This document shows positions 51,738-58,494 of a stretch of 64,000 nt of DNA, in pieces. The position numbers and the translations under genes were made by a program. Under the pieces are notes generated by a model. The model was not told where the DNA came from and ran no database searches. It saw only the letters and a program-made list of their open reading frames with translations. Positions within the stretch are counted from its first letter, which is position 1. Each line of letters opens with the position of its first letter. The DNA is from JANQRZ01 sp965215165 (GTDB lineage: Bacteria; Bacteroidota; Rhodothermia; Rhodothermales; JANQRZ01): contig CBDCCX010000006.1 in NCBI GenBank assembly GCA_965215165.1, positions 2,728,001 through 2,792,000 of the forward strand, given 5' to 3'.

Positions 51738-52544
51738 ATGCCCCACGATGTGCTCTCGTCGGATGCTTGGCGCGGGCGCGCCCGCGCCTTCTGGCATGGG
51801 CTGATTCGGCTGGAGGCGCGGCGGGCCAGACGCCGGCGACGGCGGGCCGAGCGCGACGTTCGCCTGACGAGGCAGCTCGCCGAGGCCTTCGGCCCGACCG
51901 TCCAGAGCGGACCCTTCCAGGGCTTGCGGTATGCCTTCCTCGAGGCCGAGGGCAGTGTGCTCGCCCCGAAGCTCCTCGGCACCTACGAGTGCGAGCTGCA
52001 CGGCTGGATCGAGGCCCTCGTCGGCACCGGGTACCGGCGCGTGGTGGTGGTTGGCTGCGCCGAGGGCTACTACGCCGTGGGACTCGCCCGCCGGCTGCCG
52101 GCAGCGCAGGTCTTCGCCTTCGACCTGTCGGCCCGCGCCCGAGCGCTGTGCGCCGACCTGGCCGAAGCCAACGGCGTCGCTGACCGCCTCGTCCTCGGCG
52201 GGCGCTGCGAGCGCGCCGACCTCGACCGCCTCGTCGAGCCAGGCACGCTCGTCGTCTGCGACTGCGAGGGGGCGGAGTTCGATCTGCTGTGCCCAGCCGA
52301 GATGCCGTCGCTGCGCGAAGGCGACTTCCTCGTCGAGGTCCACCGGACATCCGACGTAGCGGACCCCGCGACCACGATGGAGGAGCGGTTCGCCGCGACC
52401 CATGCCGTGCAACGAGCGACCTACGGCACCTGCCCCCGCACGGAGGCCGCGGCCCTCGCCGCGCTCGCCCCCAGCGACCGCGCCTTCGCCGTCGACGAGA
52501 ACCGGTCGTCTGGGATGGCGTGGGTGCAGATGCTCCGTCGCTAG
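51738..52544 (+). CDS. SAM-dependent methyltransferase-like protein
   Basis: 268 aa. A basic N-terminal ~40 residues (RARRRRRRAERDVR) is followed by a Rossmann-like core: YRRVVVVGCAEGYYAVGLARRLPAAQVFAFDLSARARALC, ANGVADRLVLGGRC, and TLVVCDCEGAEFDLLCPAEMPSL. The E-G motif of SAM binding is GCAEGYYAVG. No substrate clue. It is spaced 51 bp from the membrane protein. Confidence 0.78.
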   Translation: MPHDVLSSDAWRGRARAFWHGLIRLEARRARRRRRRAERDVRLTRQLAEAFGPTVQSGPFQGLRYAFLEAEGSVLAPKLLGTYECELHGWIEALVGTGYRRVVVVGCAEGYYAVGLARRLPAAQVFAFDLSARARALCADLAEANGVADRLVLGGRCERADLDRLVEPGTLVVCDCEGAEFDLLCPAEMPSLREGDFLVEVHRTSDVADPATTMEERFAATHAVQRATYGTCPRTEAAALAALAPSDRAFAVDENRSSGMAWVQMLRR

Positions 52545-52648
52545 GCTTCGCTGCCCTTTTGGCTCCGCCTCGCTCCCCTCCCGGCTCCCCTACGCCCTCG
52601 GTATCTTTGCTCGGTCTCTCCGCCTCCCACCCTAGCCCAACCGCTCTC

Positions 52649-53980
52649 ATGCACACGCCCCCTTCCGCCCACGCCGGCAAGCTCCTCGTCCTGCTCCCCG
52701 GCATGGGGGCCGTCGCCACGACGTTCATCGCCGGGGTCGAGGCGGTGCGGCGCGGCACGGCGCAGCCCTTCGGCTCGCTCTCGCAGATGCAGACCATCCG
52801 ACTGGGCCGGCGCTCGGAGAACCGCAACCCGCTCATCCGCGACCTCCTGCCGCTCGCCCCGCTCGACGACCTGGTCTTCGCCGGCTGGGACCCGATCCCG
52901 GACGACGCCTACGACGCCGCCGGCCGCGCCGGCGTCCTGAAGGACCGCGAGCTCGAGGCCATGGCCGACTTCCTCCACGGCATCGAGCCGATGCCCGCCG
53001 CCTTCGACCGCGAGTACGTCAAGCGGCTCGACGGCACGCACGTCATCGGCGGCGGCTCGAAGTGGGACTGGGCGCAGCAGCTCCGCCAGGACATCCGCGA
53101 CAGGAAAGAGGAGACCGGAGCCCACCGCGCCGTGATGGTCTGGTGCGGCTCGACCGAGGTCTACCTCTCCCCCGCTCGGTGCCACCTAGACATCGAGGCG
53201 TTCGAGCAGGGGATGAAGGACGACGACCCGGCCATCGCCCCGAGCCAGCTCTACGCCTGGGCGGCCGTCATGGAAGATGTTCCCTACGCGAACGGCGCGC
53301 CCAATCTCTCGGCCGACTTCCCGGCGCTCGAGCGGCTCGCCGAGGAGCGCGGCGTCCCGCTCGCCGGCAAGGACTTCAAGACCGGGCAGACGATGATGAA
53401 GACCATCCTCGCGCCCGGCCTCAAGGCCCGGATGCTCGGCGTCAACGGCTGGTTCTCGACCAACATCCTCGGCAACCGAGACGGCGAGATCCTGGACGAC
53501 GCGGCCTCGTTCCGCGCCAAGGAGGTCACCAAGTCCGGCGTGCTCGACACCATCTTCCAGCCCGAGACCTACCCCGACCTCTACGGCGACCTCTACCACA
53601 AAGTCCGCATCAACTACTACCCGCCGCACGGCGACGCCAAGGAGGGCTGGGACAACATCGACCTCTTCGGCTGGCTCGGCTACCGGATGCAGATCAAGGT
53701 CAACTTCCTCTGCCGCGACTCGATCCTCGCCGCGCCGATCGTGCTCGACCTGGCGCTGTTCCTCGACCTGGCCGGCCGCGCCGGGCGGGGCGGCATCCAG
53801 GAGTGGCTCTCGTTCTACTTCAAGAGCCCGCACACGCCCCAGGGGCACGTCCAGGAGCATGACCTGTTCATCCAGCACTTCCGGCTCAAGAACACGCTCC
53901 GCGTGATGGCCGGCGAGGAGCCGGTGACTCACCTCTCGGAGCACTTCGAGGCGCACGTCGAGGCCGAGGAGGTCGAGTGA
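52649..53980 (+). CDS. myo-Inositol-1-phosphate synthase
   Basis: 443 aa. Converts glucose-6-phosphate to inositol-1-phosphate with NAD. Family features: KLLVLLPGMGAVATTFIAGVEAV (nucleotide motif), LVFAGWDPIPDDAYDAA, YVKRLDGTHVIGGGSK, VMVWCGSTEVYLSPA, PLAGKDFKTGQTMMKTILAPGLKARMLGVNGWFSTNILGNRDGEIL, EVTKSGVLDTIF, and CRDSILAAPIVLDLALFLDLAGRAG. Length fits the archaeal/Bacteroidota type, with its GTG-coupled downstream gene. The 3' end overlaps the next gene (GTGA). Confidence 0.95.
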   Translation: MHTPPSAHAGKLLVLLPGMGAVATTFIAGVEAVRRGTAQPFGSLSQMQTIRLGRRSENRNPLIRDLLPLAPLDDLVFAGWDPIPDDAYDAAGRAGVLKDRELEAMADFLHGIEPMPAAFDREYVKRLDGTHVIGGGSKWDWAQQLRQDIRDRKEETGAHRAVMVWCGSTEVYLSPARCHLDIEAFEQGMKDDDPAIAPSQLYAWAAVMEDVPYANGAPNLSADFPALERLAEERGVPLAGKDFKTGQTMMKTILAPGLKARMLGVNGWFSTNILGNRDGEILDDAASFRAKEVTKSGVLDTIFQPETYPDLYGDLYHKVRINYYPPHGDAKEGWDNIDLFGWLGYRMQIKVNFLCRDSILAAPIVLDLALFLDLAGRAGRGGIQEWLSFYFKSPHTPQGHVQEHDLFIQHFRLKNTLRVMAGEEPVTHLSEHFEAHVEAEEVE

Positions 53981-54729
53981 CCGGGCGGGCGGACGCCGGA
54001 CCGAGAACGGGCGTGGTCCTGGCGGCCGGGTTCGGCTCCCGCCTCGCAGGCGTGAGCGACGCGACGGCGCTGAAGCCGCTCACGCCCGTCGCCGGGGTGC
54101 CGCTCATCCTGCGCACGTTCCGCAGCCTGGAGACGGCGGGGTGCGACCGGATCGTGGTCGTGGTCGGGCACGGGGCGGACGCGGTCGAGACCGCCGCGCG
54201 CTCGGTGTGGGACGGCCGGGCGGAGCTTCGCTTCGCGGTGAACGAGCAGTACGACTTGGCGAACGGCGTCTCGGTCCTGGCCGCACGCGAGCACATCGAC
54301 GGCCCGTTCTTGTTGACGATGGCGGACCACGTCTTCAGCGACGACGTGATGCGCCTCGCGGGGCAGCACGTCCCTCCCGCCGACGGCGCGACGCTGCTGG
54401 TCGACTACGACATCGACGGCGTCTTCGACCTCGACGACGCGACCAAGGTGCTGGAGCGAGACGGCCGGATCGCCGACATCGGCAAGCAGATCGCCGACTA
54501 CACCTGCATCGACACCGGGCTCTTCGTCTGCACGCCCGCGCTCCTCGACGCGCTCGCGGCGGTCTACGACGCGCGCGGCGACGCCTCGCTCTCCGACGGC
54601 ATCGGGCACCTCGCCGGGGCGGGCCGGATGACGGTCCTCGACATCGGCGGCGGGTTCTGGCAGGACGTGGACACCCCGGCGATGCTCGCCGAGGCCGAGC
54701 GGCGGCTGGCCGCACCGACCTCGCAGTGA
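53977..54729 (+). CDS. Inositol-phosphate nucleotidyltransferase (IPCT-like), C-terminus altered by a repeat
   Basis: 250 aa from GTG 53977. Nucleotidyltransferase signature VVLAAGFGSRLAGVSDATALKPLTPVAGVPLI, NEQYDLANGVSVLAAREHI, LTMADHVFSDDVMRL and DTGLFVCTPALLDAL. It is coupled to the inositol synthase, so CTP:inositol-1-phosphate cytidylyltransferase activity (as in di-myo-inositol phosphate or inositol-lipid synthesis) is likely. A phosphatidyl- or DIP-synthase partner is not in view. Residues from QDVDTP on are encoded by the first 50-bp repeat, whose copy at 55533 encodes a different end (LAALP), so the current C-terminus (LAAPTSQ) may be new. Confidence 0.85.
   Translation: MTGRADAGPRTGVVLAAGFGSRLAGVSDATALKPLTPVAGVPLILRTFRSLETAGCDRIVVVVGHGADAVETAARSVWDGRAELRFAVNEQYDLANGVSVLAAREHIDGPFLLTMADHVFSDDVMRLAGQHVPPADGATLLVDYDIDGVFDLDDATKVLERDGRIADIGKQIADYTCIDTGLFVCTPALLDALAAVYDARGDASLSDGIGHLAGAGRMTVLDIGGGFWQDVDTPAMLAEAERRLAAPTSQ
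54661..54710. repeat. 50-bp direct repeat, copy 1
   Basis: Exactly identical to 55533-55582. It encodes QDVDTPAMLAEAERRLA at the end of the nucleotidyltransferase; the copies differ in the base before (G/C) and from the base after. Confidence 0.97.
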
Positions 54730-54792
54730 GCCTCCACACGGCGGCGCGTATCCTTTGCCCGCTCGGCCTCTTTCGCTCCCCGCCCTCCGCCG

Positions 54793-55143
54793 ATGTCTTC
54801 TTTCTCCGCCCCGCGCTCAAACGCTGCTGCCCCTGACCTCCGGTCCATCACCGAGCGCATCGTCGAGCGGTTCCGGCCGCGCCGCGTCGTCCTCTTCGGC
54901 AGCCGTGCCCGAGGCGAGGCCGGTCCCGAGAGCGACCTCGACCTCTTCATCGAGATGGAAACCGACCGCCGACCGCCGGAGCGGGCAAGCGATGTCGCTG
55001 CTCTCTTCGGCATGCGTTCCTGGCCGCTCGATGTCGTCGTCTATACCCCCGAGGAGGTGGAGCGGCTGCGGGGGGTAAGCGGCACCCTCCTCGCCCTCAT
55101 CGAGGCAGAAGGCCAGACGCTCTACGAACGCGAGGCTTTATGA
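54793..55143 (+). CDS. MNT-type nucleotidyltransferase (antitoxin of an MNT-HEPN module)
   Basis: 116 aa. Minimal nucleotidyltransferase motif GSRARGEAGPESDLDLFIEM (residues ~37-56; the pair of Asp after Ser are catalytic), followed by DVAALFGMRSWPLDVVVYT. In described MNT-HEPN toxin-antitoxin modules the MNT protein adds AMP to the HEPN RNase and neutralises it. The downstream HEPN gene overlaps by four bases (ATGA). GC content matches the surroundings. Confidence 0.9.
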   Translation: MSSFSAPRSNAAAPDLRSITERIVERFRPRRVVLFGSRARGEAGPESDLDLFIEMETDRRPPERASDVAALFGMRSWPLDVVVYTPEEVERLRGVSGTLLALIEAEGQTLYEREAL

Positions 55144-55529
55144 GCACGGCCGAATCCAACTACCGCGCCTGGCTCCGCAAGGCCGAGCACGACCTACTCA
55201 ACATCGAGAACAACCTCGCGGCGGACGAGACGCCGTGGGACACCGTCTGCTACCACGCGCAGCAAGCAGCGGAGAAGACGCTCAAAGCATTCCTCGTCTA
55301 CCACCACCGTCCGCCGCCGCGCACGCACGATCTCGTGGCGCTCCTCGCGCGATGCGCCGCGTTCTCCCCGGACCTCGCAAGCCTCGAAGCCGACTGCCGC
55401 AACCTCACCGCGTTCGCCACCGGCTCTCGGTACCCCGACGACCTGTTCGAGCCGACCGAAGACGACGCCCGCGCCATGACAGACGCCGCCCGCCGCGTCC
55501 GCATCCACGTCCTTGCCCTTCTTGCCTGA
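55140..55529 (+). CDS. HEPN-domain protein (toxin of an MNT-HEPN module)
   Basis: 129 aa, all alpha-helical: YRAWLRKAEHDLLNIENNLA, the HEPN core YHAQQAAEKTLKAFLVYHHRPPPRTHDLVALLARC, SRYPDDLFEPTEDDARAMTDAARRVRIHVLALL. The RNase RX4-6H motif is not clearly present, as in many members of this MNT-linked HEPN group, so toxic activity is uncertain. It follows the MNT gene with a 4-bp overlap. Confidence 0.9.
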   Translation: MSTAESNYRAWLRKAEHDLLNIENNLAADETPWDTVCYHAQQAAEKTLKAFLVYHHRPPPRTHDLVALLARCAAFSPDLASLEADCRNLTAFATGSRYPDDLFEPTEDDARAMTDAARRVRIHVLALLA

Positions 55530-55532
55530 CTC

Positions 55533-55595
55533 CAGGACGTGGACACCCCGGCGATGCTCGCCGAGGCCGAGCGGCGGCTGGCGGCCCTTCCGTAG
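55533..55595 (+). pseudogene. Remnant of the 3' end of the inositol nucleotidyltransferase gene
   Basis: The 50-bp repeat copy 2 (55533-55582) reads on in frame with ...LAALP and a TAG at 55593-55595. It has no start codon or other gene part. It is probably the original end of the nucleotidyltransferase gene, left behind when the MNT-HEPN segment was inserted or duplicated. Confidence 0.8.
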
Positions 55596-55689
55596 CGGCG
55601 ACGCAGCAGGGTCCGGTGGACGGTTGTAGCCGGGCGGCCGTGGTGGTATCATGCGCACCGCCCTTCCCTCACCCACCCTCTTTGGACGA

Positions 55690-58347
55690 ATGACCTACCG
55701 CTCTCTCGGTGCCTGCCTAGTCGCCTTCCTCTTCGCCTCAGGCGCGCTCGCGCAGCGCGCGGCCGACCAGGCCGCCACCCACCTCCAGCGTACGGCCGCT
55801 CAGTACGGCCTCGTGGACGGCGACCTCGCGGACCTCGCCGTCACCGACGCCTACGCGAGCCGGTCCTCCGGCACGGAGCACGTCTACCTCCAGCAGACGT
55901 CCCACGGCCTCCCCATCGTCGGGGCCGAGTTCACGGTCGCGCTCGGCCGGGACGGCGAGGTGGCCCACGCGGCCGGCCGCGGCGTCACGCTGGCGGACCG
56001 CCGCCTCGCGCGCACTCCGGCGCTGAGCGCTTCTTCCGCCGCCGCCGCCCTCGCCCGAGAGGCCAGCCTCACCCCGACCGAAGCGTTCCGCGTCCTCGCC
56101 ACCGAAGGCAGCCGCGCGCCCGTCGTGACGCTCTCTGAGGCGGGCATCGCCGAGGAGCCCGTCGAGGCCCGTCTGGTGTACTACCGCACCGACGAGGACG
56201 CCCTCGTCTTGGCCTGGGAAGTCGGGCTGTATGAGCTCGGCGCGCAGCACTACTGGCTGGGATACGTGGACGCTGCGACCGGCGAGGTTCTGGCCCGCCA
56301 CGACCTCGTCGTGCATGACACGTTCGGGGTCTCGCCGGCTGCCGGCACGGCGGAGCCGGTCCGCCTCGCGCCCGTCGCTGAGGCTCCTGCTTCGGCCGGC
56401 GCGCCGCTTGCCCTAGCCGGGTCGTACCGGGTCTATGCGCTCCCCGAGGAAAGCCCGCTCAGCGCCTCGCCCCTGCCGCCGGCTGACGGCCGCGTGCTGG
56501 TCACGAGTCCGGCCGATCCTAGCGCCTCGCCCTTCGGCTGGCACGACGTGGACGGCACGCCCGGAGCCGAGTACACGGTCACGCGCGGCAACAACGTCCA
56601 CGCCTACACCGACCGGCGCAGCAACAACAGCCCGCAGGCCGGGACCTCCGCGAATGGCGGGGCCGGCCTCGTCTTCGACTTCCCGATCGACTTCGCCCAA
56701 GCCCCCGAGACCTACGGCGAGGCGGCGGTGACGAATCTGTTCTACACGAACAACGTTTTCCACGACCTGCTCTGGCGCTACGGGTTCGACGAGGCGGCAG
56801 GCAACTTTCAGGAGAACAACTACGGCAATGGCGGCCTCGGGGGCGACTACGTCCGCGCCGAGGCCCAGGACGGGGCCGACCGCTGCCGTCCCATTCCGAT
56901 CCCCATCTTCTGCCTCAACAACGCCAACTTCTTCACCCCGGCTGACGGCCAGCGGCCCCGGATGCAGATGTTCGAGTGGAACGAGACCAGCCCCCGCCGC
57001 GACGGCGACCTCGACAACGGCATCGTCCTCCACGAGTACGGGCACGGCGTCTCGAACCGCCTCACCGGCGGCCCGAGCAACGTCTCGTGCCTCACCAACT
57101 CGGAGCAGATGGGCGAGGGCTGGAGCGACTACTTCTCGGTCCTGCTCACCATCAAGCCCGGCGACACGCGCACGGTCAACCGCGGCGTCGGCAACTACCC
57201 GCTCGGGCTGGCCGCGAGCGGCCCCGGCATCCGGGAGTATCCGTACAACACAGACTTCTCGGTCAACCCGCAGACCTACGGGTTCTCGCGCACGGCCGCC
57301 GCGCCGCACGGCGTCGGCTCGGTGTGGACCTCGATCCTCTGGGAGGCCACGTGGGACATGATCGACGCCTTCGGCTTCGACCCCAACCTCTACACCGCCT
57401 CGGGGACGGCCGGCAACCAGGTGATGATGCGCCTGGTGCTCGCCGGGATGAAGCTGCAGCCGTGCCGCCCCGGCTTCGTCGATGGCCGCGACGCCCTCCT
57501 CGCCGCCGACGAGCTGCTCTACGACGGTGCCCACACCGGCGTGCTGTGGGCCGCCTTCGCGCGCCGCGGCCTCGGCGCGAATGCCGACCAGGGCTCGAGC
57601 TCCAGCAACGCCGACAACACCGAGGACTTCACGGTCCCGTTCGGCCAGGGGGTCACGCTCGCCCTCGTGCCGCAGAACCAGCCGGCCGTCGTCCCGCGCG
57701 GAGGCACCGTGGCCTATACGGTCGCCCTCTCCACCCCCTCCGCCGCGAGCTTCGACTACTGGGCCGAGGCGACGCTTCCCGACGGCTCCACGCGCGTCGT
57801 CTTCGGGCCGGGCACTGCGACGGTCGCCGCCGGCACCTTCACCTCGTCGCTCTCGCAGCAGGTTCCGGCCCAGGCTCCGCTCGGGGCCTACGCCTACACG
57901 ATGAAGGTGGGCGCTTTCCCGAACACCGTCGTCGCCCAGGACGGGTTCGCCGTCACGGTAACGGCGGCGCACCGCCTCGCTGGCACCGCCGACACCGCGT
58001 GGCGCCTCTTCGACGCCGACGGCCGAGACCTCGCTGACGGGGTCGAGCTCGACTTCCAGCCGGCGGTCTCGGCGTCCGGCCTGCCGGTCTCGGCCTTGCA
58101 GCCGGCCTATCCGAACCCGGTCACCGACCGGGCGACGATCGCGTTCGACCTCGCCGAGTCGGGACCGGTGCGGCTCACGGTGTACGACGTGCTCGGCCGG
58201 GAGGTCGCCGTCTTGGCCGACGGGTCGCGGGAGGCTGGGCGCTCTACCGTCCCGTTCGACGCGTCCGCGTTGCTGGCCGGCGTCTACCTCGTGCGCCTGA
58301 GCGCGCCGGGCGTGGTGCAGACGCAGCGCCTCACAGTCGCCCACTAG
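55690..58347 (+). CDS. Secreted M36 (fungalysin) metalloprotease with type IX secretion sorting domain
   Basis: 885 aa. Start at 55690 gives a signal peptide (residues 1-21, ending ALAQ). An FTP-type propeptide region covers ~25-240; the M36 protease domain contains the zinc site HEYGHG (His ~448, Glu ~449) preceded by DGDLDNGIVLHE, and a downstream EGWSDYFSV (third ligand Glu). A PKD/PPC-like beta domain (~660-780) and a T9SS type A sorting domain (LQPAYPNPVTDRATIAFDL to the end, with GVYLVRLS) follow. Secreted degradation of protein is the likely role. Confidence 0.93.
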   Translation: MTYRSLGACLVAFLFASGALAQRAADQAATHLQRTAAQYGLVDGDLADLAVTDAYASRSSGTEHVYLQQTSHGLPIVGAEFTVALGRDGEVAHAAGRGVTLADRRLARTPALSASSAAAALAREASLTPTEAFRVLATEGSRAPVVTLSEAGIAEEPVEARLVYYRTDEDALVLAWEVGLYELGAQHYWLGYVDAATGEVLARHDLVVHDTFGVSPAAGTAEPVRLAPVAEAPASAGAPLALAGSYRVYALPEESPLSASPLPPADGRVLVTSPADPSASPFGWHDVDGTPGAEYTVTRGNNVHAYTDRRSNNSPQAGTSANGGAGLVFDFPIDFAQAPETYGEAAVTNLFYTNNVFHDLLWRYGFDEAAGNFQENNYGNGGLGGDYVRAEAQDGADRCRPIPIPIFCLNNANFFTPADGQRPRMQMFEWNETSPRRDGDLDNGIVLHEYGHGVSNRLTGGPSNVSCLTNSEQMGEGWSDYFSVLLTIKPGDTRTVNRGVGNYPLGLAASGPGIREYPYNTDFSVNPQTYGFSRTAAAPHGVGSVWTSILWEATWDMIDAFGFDPNLYTASGTAGNQVMMRLVLAGMKLQPCRPGFVDGRDALLAADELLYDGAHTGVLWAAFARRGLGANADQGSSSSNADNTEDFTVPFGQGVTLALVPQNQPAVVPRGGTVAYTVALSTPSAASFDYWAEATLPDGSTRVVFGPGTATVAAGTFTSSLSQQVPAQAPLGAYAYTMKVGAFPNTVVAQDGFAVTVTAAHRLAGTADTAWRLFDADGRDLADGVELDFQPAVSASGLPVSALQPAYPNPVTDRATIAFDLAESGPVRLTVYDVLGREVAVLADGSREAGRSTVPFDASALLAGVYLVRLSAPGVVQTQRLTVAH

Positions 58348-58373
58348 CCAGGCGCTGATCCCAGCCCATCCGA

Positions 58374-58404
58374 GGGCGCGGCTACTCCGGTAGCCGCGCC
58401 CTTT
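58374..58404 (+). terminator. Rho-independent terminator of the M36 protease gene
   Basis: A 12-bp perfect GC-rich stem (58374-58385 with 58390-58401, loop 4 nt) is followed by TTT and a T-rich stretch, 26 bp after the stop. Confidence 0.8.
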
Positions 58405-58494
58405 GTTGTTTCCGCGCAAGGACTGCTTTCCGGACTCGGAGTGCAGGAGCCCGGCAGTTTATCTTTGGTCGGTCGTCAGAAACCCCGCTCTCTC

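Noticed and set aside
55140..55529. Assignment of an active HEPN RNase
   Set aside because: The catalytic RX4-6H motif could not be located, so only the domain is called, not activity.
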